The notes under the pieces: generated by a model
Told to the model about the DNA's origin: nothing
Seen by the model: only the letters and a program-made list of their open reading frames with translations
The model's database searches: none
Made by a program: the position numbers and the translations under genes
Assembly (NCBI GenBank): GCA_032690845.1
Contig: CM064417.1
Span: 16,770,501-16,834,500 of the forward strand
Reading direction: 5' to 3'
Origin: Eleusine coracana subsp. coracana
Lineage: Eukaryota > Streptophyta > Magnoliopsida > Poales > Poaceae
Length of the DNA: 64,000 nt
Shown here: one piece after another, positions 31,630 to 43,408 of the stretch
Layout: each line of letters starts with the position of its first letter
How positions within the stretch are numbered: the first letter of the stretch is position 1

Positions 31630-33501
31630 TTTAGGGCAATCTCGATGAGCTTACCAGAAATACTAGAGGAAGGGTAAGGAGCGAGATGAGGAAATTCATT
31701 TGGGATGACCCTTACTTATATCAATATTGTGAAGATGGAGCCGTACGATGGTGCGTTCCTCGTGAAGAAAGAGGGAGTATTTTCAAAAAATGTCATTCTT
31801 CTGAATATGGTGGACATTATGGACACTTTAGAACTCAGGATAAAATTTGGGCTATGTTGGTATTTTTAATGATCACAAACTAATCCGCAAGCGCATGGAA
31901 ATACCGTTGTAGCACTTCTCCACGGAGTATTCCAAGGGTTATCAATCCAAGGAATGGTATAGGTAAATCCTAAATTCTAGTCAGTCCAAGGACACAAGAG
32001 ATAGATGTTGGTGTAGGATAGAGAAGTTTATCTATGGGTAAGCTCCTAAATAAATAAGGTTGAGGCTCTCATTATTGCTTCATGTACGGATTCATGCACG
32101 ACATACACAAGGCAACTCCGTCTTGGACACACATCGCAACCGAATGTGCAGGAGTACAATGGATATATAGGGGTGTCACCACCTACTACCTACCTCTGCA
32201 GACCATGGATTACAAGATGATCAAAGATGATTTCTAATCTAAGCACCACATCTAAGTTATTAATCACTATTTAGCTAAGCCGTCACTTAGACTAAACAAC
32301 CTATATAGGATATAAGACTTTGACCCAGAAGTAAATGAGCACTCAACTTACTTAAATAAGAAAGATTAAGAACATAAATAAACTCGAAGACTTACTCGCT
32401 AAGACTCCAACTTGAAGACTTACTTAATATGGCAAGACTCCGACGAGGTACAAGGTTGGAGTAGAGGGCCCATAGAGAAGGCTCCACTTCTAGACTTCTC
32501 CTCACTCTCCACCTATTGTAAGTACTAAACTAGGTAGTACTAACACCTTTGGAGTGTGGCTCTTTTCTCTTGAATGTGTGTGTGAGTGTGAAGCCTCCCC
32601 TCTCTTTATATATGGCGTATAGGTCAGTACTAGAGAGTAACCTCCACGGAACCTTGGTTCACCGACTTCAGGAAATGAACTAGGAAGCGACACGTGGAAG
32701 CTCGGGCCAAACCACCTCAAGACCAGGTCGAGCGACCAAGGGGAAGGTCAGCCGACCTGGCCCTGGGCCCTTTGGCCTTGTGCTTCTGGCAGGTGGCTGA
32801 TAGGTGGGCGTCATCATCATTTATGTCAGTTAGCTCCTGAGTTGTGCGAGGGAATCCTAGTTTTCCATGTATGTAATCCTTGTGCTGACTCCTGATTGGC
32901 TGGTTTGGTATTTTCTTGGATTGATGATGTGGATTTGCCCATAATTCATGGATAATTCACCTGCACTCAAATATTCACCAACACTTGTAGAATTTGTTAG
33001 TAGTAAACTCCTACAACTATGTTGATTAATCATTTTAGCTTTTTAATGTAGGTAATTGATGGTCAAATTTAGTATTTAAGGACCATCAACAGGCTAGTGG
33101 ATTCTATTGGCCAACTATGCATGAACATGCCAAAAGGTACGTTGCCAGATGCCCGCAATGACAATGGATTGGAAACACAAATAGTCATAATGCTATGCCT
33201 CTCAAACACAATTTTCAAGTTGATATATTTGATGTTTGGGGAATGGATTTTATGGGACCCTTTGTTAGTTCCAATGGTTATGAATATATATCGGTGGCCA
33301 TGGACTACGTATCCAAATTGGTAGAAGCTATGCCATGCAAATTTAGTTCCACTAGGGAATCAAAGACAATGTTGACTAATTGCATTTTTTCCAAGATATG
33401 GAGTTCCTAGAGTCATTATAACATATGAAGGAAGTCAATTTATTGGGAATGAGTTTGTTAAAACCTTGGTAAAGATGGGGATTGAGCATAAAATTCGTAC
33501 C
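31630..33501 (+). pseudogene. pol: Gypsy-3 integrase, split by a solo LTR and truncated
   Basis: The zinc-binding part CHSSEYGGHYGHFRTQ ends at 31854. After the solo LTR the frame resumes at 33092 with ASGFYWPTMHEHAKRYVARC, then DVWGMDFMGPFVSSNGYEYI. A frameshift near 33390 follows. The second catalytic aspartate is lost: IITYEGSQF replaces the IITDGGSYF of Gypsy-1. The gene stops at 33501, before the third catalytic residue, where Copia-2 starts. Confidence 0.87.
31855..33091 (+). mobile_element. Solo LTR 1 inside Gypsy-3 integrase
   Basis: 1237 bp with ends TGTTGGTATT and CCATCAACA and an exact target duplication GGCTA (31850-31854, 33092-33096). No coding sequence is present, so it is read as a solo LTR left by recombination between the LTRs of a full element. 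The segment CTAATCCGCAAGCGCATGG near 31881 is shared with solo LTR 2 at 37389. A TATA-like TTTATATATG lies near 32607. Strand is arbitrary. Confidence 0.85.
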
Positions 33502-34346
33502 TGTAAGGTTCATGACCGTTGAGGTCACCACAAGGTATTAATGTTTTGGTGATGAATGACGAACATGAAATATGACTAATATCTATTTGAGTGTTGTGCG
33601 TGTAGGAAACCTTTTATACTTAATGATGATTGTTGACGGTTGCCTTGGCAGTTGATGACAATGACCACAACCATGAAGGCTTGATGGAGTCCAAGGGTTT
33701 ATGGAGATGGATCAAGGCTAAGGACAAGCTAGGAGCAAGTGTTTGGAACACTTGTCTAGTTTTTAGGGCTTGAGTCCATAGGAAAAACTAGACTATCAAG
33801 GAGGTCTAGGTCATGTCTCTTAGGTCATGCTAGTCGGTAATGTGAATGGATGCTCAATGAAATCAAAGGCACTAGGTGACAGTGGACAATGCAAGGAGCT
33901 ATTGGAAGAAGTCGGAAAACAAAGTCAAGCAAGGACGAGAAGTTTCATCTACTGGACAGAGTGATCAAACAGAAGGGTCTAGAGAGACCAGACTGTACGG
34001 TCATCAGAGGCGAAGGCATATCAGAGAGAAATAGTTGTGAGGAATCTGTCAATGTGAAGACCCATAGAGATCAGATGGTCTGGTCTGTATGGATGAGGCG
34101 TGGGACAGAGAGGTAGCAAAATGGATGCTCTCTAGAATCCTTGAGGACTGATAAGATCGGACAATCTGCTCTACTGATTGGACAGTTCGCTCAGTGCGAG
34201 ATGAGCTGCGACAGAGAAGCCAATGGCTCCAGAGGAGCCGCCTAGATGGAGACCGGACAGTCCAGTCAGGCAGTGACCAGACCATACGGTCAGTTCGCCC
34301 AAAAAGTTGATTTCGTGGAGCAACGGCTAATTTGAGGTTGGAAGCC

Positions 34347-34353
34347 TATATAA
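34347..34353 (+). promoter_or_regulatory. TATA box, first unit of Copia-2 LTR
   Basis: TATATAA in GAAGCCTATATAAGG, after palindromic GACCGGACNGTCC-type motifs. Confidence 0.65.
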
Positions 34354-34879
34354 GGTCATTGTTGGGGTCTTGGACACCTCTCTTGGCCATTGGGATTGTG
34401 TATGCTTCATGACCATTGATGATTGGATCCCCGAGGTATGAATGATTTGGTGATTAATGATAACTATGAAATTAATAGCTAATATCTACACGAGTGTTGT
34501 CTATCCAGGAATCATCTCTAAACTACACTACAAATCTTATATATGATGGTTGCCTTGGTGGTTGATGATAATGACCACAAGGATGGAGGCTTGTGAGTTT
34601 GATGGAGTCCAAGGGTTGATGGAGATGGATCAAGTCTAAGGACAAGCTATGAAGCAAGTGTTTAGAACAGTTGTCTAGTTATTAGGGCTTTGAGTCCGTA
34701 GAAAAAACTAGACTATCAAGAGGGTTTAGGTCATGTCTCTTTAGGTAATGCTTGTCGATGATGTGCGTGGATGCTCAATGAAATCACAGGCAGTAGGTAA
34801 TAGTGGAGTAGCCAAAGAGCTGTTGGAAGAAGCCGGAAAATGAAGTCAAGTGAGGACGAGAAGTTTCAGCTTCTGGACA

Positions 34880-35220
34880 GAGTGACCGGACAGAGGGGTC
34901 AATGGAGACAGGACTGTACGGTCATCAGAGGAGAAGGCAGATCAGAGAGAGGACTTTGTGACAAATCCGTTTGTGCTCGATGCCATAGAGACCGAACGGT
35001 CCGGTTTGTTTGGGTGACGCGCACAACAGAGAGGAAGCATTTCGAGAGCGCTTTAGAATCGGTGAAGAGGAAGAGACCGGACGGTCAGGTTTACTGACCG
35101 GACGGTTCCGTCTGTGGACCTGCGCATAGTGAAGCCAACGGCTCTAGAAGCCGTTCTAGCACTGACCAGACAGTCCGGTCAGGTAGTGACCGGACAGTCC
35201 GGTCAGTGTGTCCAGAAAGA
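34880..35220. repeat. Copia-2 palindrome motifs (GACCGGACGGTCCGGTC type)
   Basis: Several copies of a motif with GACCGGAC and GTCCGGTC halves, clearest at 35088-35110 and 35163-35212. Diverged copies are in the first unit at about 34150-34300. They are close to the CACCGGACTGTCCGGTG palindrome known from maize Sireviruses. Confidence 0.8.
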
Positions 35221-35259
35221 TGATCTCATGGAGCAATGACTAGTTTAAGGTTGGAAGCC

Positions 35260-35266
35260 TATATAA
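35260..35266 (+). promoter_or_regulatory. TATA box, second unit of Copia-2 LTR
   Basis: TATATAA in GGAAGCCTATATAAC, in the same context as the first unit and closer to the rest of the LTR, so it is more likely to be the working core promoter. Confidence 0.7.
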
Positions 35267-36058
35267 CTTCATTGCTATGGTCTTGGAGACTAATCTTGGC
35301 CAGGGGAATTGCTTTGAGCCTTTGTGAGGTGCCAAGAGGCAAAGAGAGGAGCACTAGGAGGAGATATTGGATATCTTGAGAGTGCTAGTGAGAGTAACTT
35401 GAGCATCTATCCACATCAAAGGCTAGGGTGTCCTTTAGGATATGATCTAGGCTGTTACTCTTGGTCTATGGTGAGACCTAGACCGGTTACATGTTGGGGA
35501 TCGAGCGTATGTGATTGGTTGTGAAGGACATCACAAGTTTGTACACGGTTTGAGCCCGCTGTTGAAAAGAGCATCGCTAGTGAGCACCCGTGTCGGCTCG
35601 AGGTGTCTGACAAGTTCTTGAGGGAGGCGAGCTTGTGCCTTGGTGGCAGCGGTGACGCAACCGTGTATTTACTCCGGGAGTGATTGCGGGCTCGTGTGCG
35701 AGAACTCCACTGGTGGGGGGAGGGACCGAGACTCTGACGGGAGTTGTCCAACGAGGAGTAGGAGAAGGTGCCATCCTTATGAGACCTCGAGAAAAAAATC
35801 ATGAGCATTCCTTGACCCTCTCTTTACTATTCCGTAATTGTGCGCTCTAATGAGTAGGTTAAATTGTGGCTTGCATACGCTAGTGTGTTTAGCTTCCACA
35901 TTTGCACTCATCATGAACACTAGCACGGTTATGGTCTTGGCCTACTAAACTTGTTAGGTTGTAACGCTTGCTGGGATTTAGTGGTGTGAAATTGATATAT
36001 TCAGATTTGTGGTCGGCTCTCTGATTCAACCCCCCTGGTATGCCTTCGGTCCTTACAA

Positions 36059-36072
36059 TTGGTATCAGAGCT
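36059..36072 (+). other. Copia-2 primer binding site
   Basis: TTGGTATCAGAGCT after the LTR end CCTTACA, complementary to initiator methionine tRNA. Confidence 0.92.
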
Positions 36073-36110
36073 AAGTGCTTAACCTAGAGGCTTCACCGCC
36101 TTGAGTAAGG

Positions 36111-37394
36111 ATGCCAGGTGTGATAGGGAGTGTTCCCATATTCAATGGTGAGGACTACAGCTATTGGAAGGCCCATATGGAATCCTACCTTGAGTCCCTT
36201 GATCTCGAGATTTGGAGGGTAACCCATGATTTGGATGCGGATGTGAACCTGCTTGATCCTGAGTACATTAAGCACAATGCTAAGGCCAAGAATGCTTTGT
36301 TTGCATGCATATCTAAGGATGTCTTTGCTAGATTGGATGCGAGTTCTATAGCACATGGTATCTGGACTGAGATTCAGGGTATTCATGAGGGTACTAGTGA
36401 TGTCAATGAGGAAAGATACTATGTGCTAAAGAACAAGTATGATAACTTCACTAGATTGCCATATGAGATAGATAACATTGTGTATTCTTGTTTTTATGTA
36501 CTAGTGGAGGAGATCAATGCTCTTGGGGATGACTTCAAGCTCAAGCCTGTTGAGGTGATCAGAAGATTTGTGAGGCTATTTAAACACCCCAAGTATGAGT
36601 CCATCATCACCTACACCTTGCTAGGTGACCTCAAGACCAAGACCATCAAGGAAGTGCTTGGGAAGATCACTGCTTTCAAGAGCTACCAATTGGGTTTGGA
36701 TGATCCTCAACCATCCAACCTAGTTCTTCAAGCTGAGAAGCAAGAGCTTACCAAGAGCAAGAAGAGCAAGAAGAAGGTGGTGATTGAAGATGATGATGAA
36801 GATGACTTGAGTGAGGACTTGGCTCTTCTCATGAAGAAGATGAGGACCTTCAAGAACATGTTTGCTTCCAAGTCCAAGGGAAAATGCTTCAACTGTGGCT
36901 CCAAGAATCACTTTGTTCAGGATTGCCACAAGCCAAAGAAACAAGCCTTCAAGTCCCAAGACTCAAGTGATGATGAAGAAGAAGAAGACCCCAAACCCAA
37001 GCAAAAGAAGAAGAGGTACTTCAATAAGGACAAGAGCAAAGGCAAAGGCGAAGCAAAAGATTTCAAGAAGAAGTTCTCACGCAAGGCTCTTGTCGAAGAG
37101 TGGACAAGTGACAACTCAAGTGAAGCATCCTCTTCCTCAAGTGATGATGAAGAAGTGGCCGGCCTAGCCATGATGAAGACCACTCTACCTCGAGCTCTTC
37201 CTCCACCTCCCATGTGCCTCATGGCCACGAGCCAACTTGGGGAGAGTGAGGATGAGAGCAGTGATGACAGCGATGATGAGGAGCTCTCCTGTGCTGAGCT
37301 TTGGAGCATGCTTGAGCAATCCCGCGACATCGCCGTCAAGAAATCCAAAATATTGGAAGTGGTAACAGAAGAATGTAAGTTGGCTAAGTGTTGA
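36111..37394 (+). CDS. gag: Copia-2 gag, N-terminal 425 or so codons, 3' end replaced by an insertion
   Basis: Opens at the first ATG after the primer site and stays open for 427 codons. Motifs: FNGEDYSYWKAHMESYL near the start, IWTEIQGIHEGTSDVNEERY, then NFTRLPYE. An intact CX2CX4HX4C zinc knuckle (CFNCGSKNHFVQDC) lies at about residues 263-276. Lysine-rich and Asp/Glu/Ser-rich stretches follow. The terminal TGA lies inside solo LTR 2, which inserted at 37389, so the natural protein continued into 43409-44149. Its clean frame contrasts with the decayed gag of Copia-1 and Copia-3. Confidence 0.9.
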   Translation: MPGVIGSVPIFNGEDYSYWKAHMESYLESLDLEIWRVTHDLDADVNLLDPEYIKHNAKAKNALFACISKDVFARLDASSIAHGIWTEIQGIHEGTSDVNEERYYVLKNKYDNFTRLPYEIDNIVYSCFYVLVEEINALGDDFKLKPVEVIRRFVRLFKHPKYESIITYTLLGDLKTKTIKEVLGKITAFKSYQLGLDDPQPSNLVLQAEKQELTKSKKSKKKVVIEDDDEDDLSEDLALLMKKMRTFKNMFASKSKGKCFNCGSKNHFVQDCHKPKKQAFKSQDSSDDEEEEDPKPKQKKKRYFNKDKSKGKGEAKDFKKKFSRKALVEEWTSDNSSEASSSSSDDEEVAGLAMMKTTLPRALPPPPMCLMATSQLGESEDESSDDSDDEELSCAELWSMLEQSRDIAVKKSKILEVVTEECKLAKC

Positions 37395-38024
37395 CATCTG
37401 CTAAGTCACACCAAATAAATAGACCTGGGCTAGATGCCAGAAGTACTTGTTGGTAGAATTCAATAGATGGTTAGTGTGGGCAAGTTAAATCCGCAAGCGC
37501 ATGGACATCCCGTTGTAGCATTTCACCAATGGATTACTCCAATGGCTGTCATTTATAGTTCTCCCAAGGGAAGGCGGCGGCCAAGAGATAGCATGTTCAC
37601 AACCATATAACTAATAATATACCAAAGTCATAGACAGGGATAAGGATAATAATGATAGTGGGTAGTGAGACACAGAACAATCCAACCTAACATTAACACA
37701 AAGCCTAGGTTAAGTAGGTTAAGGAAGAGTCAAGCTAGATCCTTATGTACTTCTATATTCCTGTCTATAGGTTAAATACATGCAACACATACAAGCTTAG
37801 GTCCTATGTTAAGCCAGAACAAGGAGGATTAAGCACAGCAGGGCTGTCACCACCTATAGGTTAATCCTATACTAGGACACGTGACACTAGGGCTATAAGG
37901 TTCCTATGCCAGTCCTCAAGTCAATCCTATTCATGGGGGCAAACAAACACTCATAGAGATTTACCAATCTAAGCACCACACTTACATTGCTAAACAACAC
38001 TCTCAATCCCCAGGGGACTTTGAC

Positions 38025-38209
38025 CCTTCGGATCACCAAGTCCCGAATAAGAGTATACCTAACCTTGACCCGATGCATAACTCTGCCCATATGGATCAAC
38101 AAGTAAAGGGCTAGGATATGCATAGCTTTAACCCTATGGATTAACAAGCTACAGACTATAGCACACATAAGTCTAACCCTACGGATTAACAAGTCATGGA
38201 CTAAAGTTG
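38025..38209. repeat. Degenerate tandem repeat in solo LTR 2
   Basis: Four degenerate units of about 50 bp with the core 'CCCTACGGATTAACAAGT' and relatives (CCCTTCGGATCACCAAGT, CCATATGGATCAACAAGT, CCCTATGGATTAACAAGC). The last unit, from about 38172, has been copied into the neighbouring NG-B LTR (see findings). Confidence 0.7.
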
Positions 38210-39067
38210 TGATGAGTACATCACATCCATGGATACACACAACACTCCTCCAACCCTACGGATTAACAAGTCATGGACTAAAGTTGAGAATAGATTGCTA
38301 ATTAATGAATTAATTGTTGTTAGGAACCATGGAGATGATGATGACATAGCTGGGTAGGTGATTGGAGGCGTGATGGTCCAGCAAGGACGTCCAAGCCAAG
38401 GTGGAGGCCCAATCAAAACCGACTTCGAGTCTGTTTCGGAGCCCAGTACCAGTCTGCACTAAAACAGACACCCAGGATGCATACGGACTCAGATTTAGAC
38501 ATTCTATATATGCCTCGAAAGATGCCGAAAATAACTTTCCAACCCAACTGGTCCCATGTCAAAATTCGTCTTGAGGCGTCGGCAATCGCCAAAACAAATC
38601 GACTTACAGAATCTGTCCTGGTGCTACGACACCGTAATCGGTCTTTGGGCCATGTATCGAGTTGAGCCCACTTAGGGCTGCGTCCAGGGGGTCTTGCATG
38701 ACCCTAGGGTCCTCATATACAGCTTCCGCCTCTTCATTAGGGTTTGGGTTTTGCTTAGATTATTCTGTTGATAACAATTTTGCCGTTTGATCGGTTTGTG
38801 AGACTCCAACTTGTGAGATTCATCGTATACTTGCAAATTTGGTTGCATTCTTCTTTGTTCTTGCTTGTGTTCTTGATTTGCAGGCAATGAGAAGCCTTCT
38901 TGGTGAGGTCAATCGTTCTTGAACGGTTGATAACTAGAGGAGACGTTGTGCTGCGATTGTGGGGTTCAGAACGTGTCGTTCGGAAGCCGGATCGATTTGT
39001 GTATCGCATCCGCCTTAATCAAGATTATCAGAACCTATCGGAAGATCGAGAACTCTTGTCCACATCA
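38210..39067 (+). repeat. NG-B 5' LTR
   Basis: 858 bp. Relative to the 3' LTR it lacks about 75 bp after CACTCCTCCAA, where a copy of the left flank lies instead (38252-38286). The remainder aligns well. Confidence 0.87.
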
Positions 39068-39085
39068 AGTGGTAATCAGAGCTTC
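39068..39085 (+). other. NG-B primer binding site
   Basis: AGTGGTAATCAGAGCTTC, a one-base-inserted form of the initiator methionine tRNA complement. Confidence 0.7.
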
Positions 39086-40100
39086 AGGTACACCATTAGG
39101 TTCGCCCTTATCCTTGTTATTTTGTTCAATCCTATAGTCCAGAAAATTGCCCTACAAAAATATTTGTTCGTCGTGTTTCCGCTGTCCTCCCTTGTGCCTT
39201 GCAATTTTCAGTTTAGTTTGCTTCTCTAAATTTTAGTCCCTACAAGGTCATTGTGTTGTTGGTCTAGTACTTGTTCTTTGGTATTGTTTGAGTCGTGTGT
39301 GTCCTTGTTCATCGACTCAAGAAAAAAAATCAGATTGTTGCACACGTTGAAAGAATAGTACTGCTGGAATTGTTTGCACTAAATATTTATTTAACATCTA
39401 GCCTTCTACTTTTTGTGTGCAAAAGAAACTTAGAGTGTTTTCTGTTGCACGTTGTTCCTTGAGTCAAGAGATTGCTGCATGTTGTTGCATATGAGAATTG
39501 TCGGTTCAGTTCTACATGTACATCTATTCCTTACGTAAAGAGTGCAAAAAAGAAAGTTTAGGTTTTTCCTTTGTGCTATAAAGTTCGCAACTCTTGCTAC
39601 AGTTCTATGTCAAAAAAATCATGAAAGAAGTAAAAAGCAAAGAGGTGCTGAAAAAAAAATAAGAAGAAAAAGCCGCACCTATAACAAAAGAAAAAAACGA
39701 AAGGAGAAGAGAAAAAAATTCAGAATTGCTTGCAGCCTTTGTGTCCTTTGTTGAGCCATTTGCTTGTTTGCTTGAACTAGGTCCGAGACAAGTTTAGGCC
39801 AGTGACATAGACTAGCTTGGGACTATTGTTCAGTTTTGCAATTTCTGAATTGAAATTTTGCTAATCCTTGCTACTATAAATTGCCTACCTAGCTCCATAT
39901 ATATCCTTCTGAATAGGCACAGAACTTTGGACCCTCATAATCGTCGGATCACACTCTCTAAGGTATCCTCTATTTTGCTACTAAGAATATTGTAAGAACT
40001 CAGTTAGGTTGTGTCATTTGCTTGTTGAGAGTTTTCACCGTGATCAAACAGTAGTGATAGAAAAATATACTCTTGTGTGTTTTCTTATTTTCTATTAACA
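39086..40100 (+). other. NG-B leader, non-coding
   Basis: About 1 kb with no gene. A-rich from about 39640 to 39720. It matches the leader of NG-C (49813-50345) on the opposite strand, for example GCAGCCTTTGTGTCCTTTG. Confidence 0.65.
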
Positions 40101-41784
40101 ATGACAGGTTACAACACCGATGGTGATGAGTCGATGGTGTCAAATGAGGTTGATACAAGTGTTGTAGCACAACGAGTGTTTAGTTCTCAAATGGAGAAGG
40201 TAGAGCAAAATCAAATGAACAACTTGTTTCAGACTCACTTTGTTGTGAAGGATTGACGTTGTCGTGTCATCATTGATGGAGAGAGTAGCAACAACATCGC
40301 AAGCTTGTAATTGGTCGAGAAGCTCGGCTTGACTACACAGCCACACCCATATTCATACTACATCCAATGGGTAAATTCTTGTGGTAAGATAAAGGTAGAT
40401 AAAATTGCACACATTGAATTTTTTATTGGTTCTTATAAGGATTGTGCAGATTTTGATATAGTGCCTATGCAAGCGTGTCATTTGTTATTAAGTAAGCCTT
40501 GGATTTCTACAAATAATGCATTGCACAATACCATTGCTAATAGCTATTCATTTAAATACAATGGTAGAAGAGTTACTCTTAAACCTATGTTTGCTACTGA
40601 AATTTTAGAAGAGAGTCAACAAAGACTTGAGAGAAGAAAGAACGAACCATTTAGAATAGAATGGGCTATTTCAAATGATGCAACACTTCCATCAAAATCT
40701 AAATTGCTAGAGGATGAACATATTTCTTTGCCTCTTGTTGCAACTAATACTTTTCAGCATATACATAAAAAAGATGATAGTGGGAAAGACAAAGAACAGA
40801 TTGTTGCTTTAGGTAAGAGCTTTCTTGATGTGATGGATTGTTCCAATAGTCCTGCTGTATTGGAACCTTATGATCATGTTCCTTTGTCACAAGTTGATTT
40901 ACCTAGTGGTCCTTGTGATAAAGAGGAGTTGGGTGCCAATGCTTCACTTATACCTTTGCCACAACAAATGAATGAGCTTGATGCTTTTGCTTATGATTCA
41001 CCCACTAGTGCTGAAATTAAACATTTGATTTTAGTTACATGTCAAAAGGATGAGCAAAAATTATTTTCTTCTCTAAATACTTTGGGTTATATTGAATTTG
41101 ATATTCTTTGTGATCTAAACGGAGAAGAAAGTATTTTCTCAAACTGAATTGACTTTATTGACAAGAAACATTTTTTATGCTGTTGGAAACTATGATCAGA
41201 GAGGTTTGTTTATGGTGCATAGAGTTTATATTTGTTCAAAATTGAAACCTCCTTGGGTTATACAATTAAATGACCAACTTAAAAACTGTAGTAACAATTA
41301 CCATGCCATGTCAAGTTTTTCTAGTGTTTCTAAGATAACACATTGTCAATTTTGTCATAAGAGTGAGAATGATGCTCATATTGCTAACCAAGGTTTCAAA
41401 GAGGTTATTAATTTGCATGGAATATCTTCTACTATAGATTCTCATTGTGATGACAAATTTCATAATGCATATAAATATGAGTTGCATCACAAGTTTAGGA
41501 ATAGTTCTATATTTTATATTTCAGATTTGAGACCACTATTGGGAGAAAGGGATGAGATCGAGTCGAGGACAACTCTAATTAGAAAGGGGGAGAATGATGA
41601 GTACATCACACCCATGGATACACACAACACTCCTCCAACTAAGATGAAAGTTCATGTGCAACACCTGAATTTACAGGTGAGATCGTTTCTAATGTTTTTA
41701 TTATGTGGTTTTGAGAATAGATTGCTAACTAATGAATTAATTGTTGTTAGGAACCATGGAGATGATGATGACATAGCTGGGTAG
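40101..41784 (+). pseudogene. pol: NG-B chimeric protease-integrase remnant ORF
   Basis: The ATG at 40101 starts MTGYNTDGDESMVSNEVD. A TGA near 40254 and a TAA near 40306 interrupt the start, then 278 open codons follow from 40311. The protease region has VIIDGESSNNIASL, YYIQWVNSCGKIKV and MQACHLLLSKPW. A long acidic linker comes next. A frameshift near 41120 leads to ELTLLTRNIFYAVGNYD, then an integrase remnant (CHKSENDAHIANQGFKEVINLHG). It jumps from DDKF directly to NAYKYEL and the integrase C-terminus (YISDLRPLLGERDE). RT, RNase H and the integrase core between are deleted. Confidence 0.82.
41581..41594 (+). other. NG-B polypurine tract
   Basis: AGAAAGGGGGAGAA immediately before the 3' LTR. 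Confidence 0.8.
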
Positions 41785-42495
41785 GTGATCGGAGGCGTGA
41801 TGGGCCAGCAAGGACGTCCAAGCCAAGGTGGAGGCCCAATCAAAACCGACTTCGAGTCTGTTTCGGAGACCAGGACCAGTCTGCACTAAAACGGACACCC
41901 AGGACGCATACGGACTCGAATTTGGACGTTCTATATATGGCTGGAAAGATGACGAAAAGAACTTTCCAACCCAACTAGTCCCATGTCAAAATCCGTCCTG
42001 AGGCGTCAGCAATCGCCAAAACAAATCGACTTACAGAAGCTGTTCTGGTGCTGCGACACCGTAATCAGTCTTTGGGCCATGTAGCGAGTTGAGCCCACTT
42101 AGGGCTGCGTCCAGGGGGTCTTGCACGATCCTAGAGTCCTCATATACAGCTGCCACCTCTTCATTAGGGTTTGGGTTTTGCTTAGATCAATTCTGTTCAT
42201 AAACAGTGTCGCCGTTCATCGGTTTGTGAGACCCCAACTTCGAGAGTTTAATCATACATCTGCAATTATGTTGCATTCTTTGTTGTTCTTGCTTGTGTTC
42301 TTGATTCATAGGCAGGGATTAGCCTTCTCAGCAAGGTCAATCGTCTTTGGACGGTTGATAACTAAAGGAGACGTCGTGCTGTGATTGCGGGGTTTAGAAC
42401 GTGCTGTTCTGAAGCCGGATCGATTTGTGTGTCGCCTCCGACCAAATCAACTTACCAAGAACCTTTCAGAAGATCGGGAACCCTTGTTCACATCA
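41595..42495 (+). repeat. NG-B 3' LTR
   Basis: 901 bp, TGATGAGTAC to TTCACATCA. Homologous to the NG-A and NG-C LTRs in reverse orientation. Confidence 0.88.
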
Positions 42496-43408
42496 GCATG
42501 TCTATCCACAATATGCATTGCACGAGTACAAGGACATAGGTTGACTATCATAGGTATGTGAAGTGTATAATAACCTAACATGACTAGGCAATAACCACAT
42601 ACAAAGCACATGACTATCACACTAGTATAATGATAAGGCATAAGAAAAAAAGAAGATAATAATATTGATAAAGGAATAAGTCCTACAAGAGAGGACTAGA
42701 GTAGAACTAACCCGACGGCTCTCTAAGACTAGATCGAGGACCTCAAGACAGCTCTCCTCTCTCCTAAACTCCACTAGGGCCTAGAGACTAAATGTAATGC
42801 TAGAGAATGAATTCTTCTTGGTGTGTGTTGAGGAGTGAGCCACACCCTTCTATTTATAGGGGTCCAAAGGCGGTTCTGAGGTCGGTAACTCCCGCCCTAA
42901 GGGGGACAACCACCTTTGGAGAGTCGGTGGGAAACCGCCATAGGAAGATGGGCCTCATTGGGCCCACTCCTTGTTCGGCCAAACTGGCCATCTTGACCGA
43001 ATAGGGGTGGGGCCCAGTGCCCCCCCTGATAGTTCTGGCACACTAATAGGTGGCCCCCTTTGACTCCTCCACGGCTTAGGTCTTCTGTACGTCGGTTTGG
43101 TGCTGTAGGTGGGCCATTTGATCCGTGGGAATCCCTGTTGGCAAGCTCTGATTGGCCAGAGGTGTACTTTTTTCCCTTGATGGATCCGTGTGATGTCGAG
43201 TTATCACTGTCCCATTGTCTATAATGGTACTATCGCGGATCAAGGGGCATTTCTCCACTCCTTTTATATATAATCCCTGCATGCACATAAATCTCCAAGG
43301 ACAAGTGGAATCATATTAATCCTAGCTAACATGCGTGTATGAAATACTAGGTCTTCCCTTATTAATGGCTATATTGACAGTCAGAATTGGTATTTAACGA
43401 CCATCAAC

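Larger units (their letters stand above)
26894..33501 (+). mobile_element. Gypsy-3: older Athila-like element, truncated on the right
   Basis: Plus-strand relative of Gypsy-1 and Gypsy-2: LTR, tRNA-Asp-type primer site, gag, protease, RT, RNase H and the first half of integrase. It stops at 33501 where Copia-2 begins. The rest of integrase, any extra ORF and the 3' LTR are not found in this window. It is split by a solo LTR at 31855-33091. Stops and frameshifts are frequent, so it is older than Gypsy-1. Confidence 0.88.
33502..36057 (+). repeat. Copia-2 5' LTR with internal tandem duplication
   Basis: Starts TGTAAGGTTC and ends GGTCCTTACA, matching inverted ends. Two diverged units of roughly 0.9 kb, 33502-34398 and 34399-35290, repeat the same U3 content including the TATA box. 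The unit starts compare as TGTAAGGTTCATGACC and TGTATGCTTCATGACC. This could be a promoter duplication, or a truncated LTR into which a second copy of the same family inserted. The second reading gives a 1.66-kb LTR at 34399-36057. Confidence 0.75.
38210..42495 (+). mobile_element. NG-B: non-autonomous Gypsy derivative with protease-integrase remnant
   Basis: LTR (38210-39067), primer site, long leader, one ORF, purine tract, LTR (41595-42495), with ends TGATGAGTAC and TTCACATCA. Gag, RT, RNase H and most of integrase are missing. The flanking 5-mers AGTTG and GCATG do not match, and the 5' LTR has been altered by a copied flank segment, so the left border was rearranged. It is the same family as NG-C, with the same internal deletion. 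Confidence 0.87.

Noticed and set aside
36059..36072. tRNA-like sequence GGTATCAGAGC, as also at 6036, 39068 and 52609
   Set aside because: These are primer binding sites complementary to a tRNA 3' end; no cloverleaf surrounds them.
36917..37348. 143-codon Ser/Leu-rich ORF on the minus strand
   Set aside because: Shadow of the Lys- and Asp/Glu-rich stretch of Copia-2 gag.
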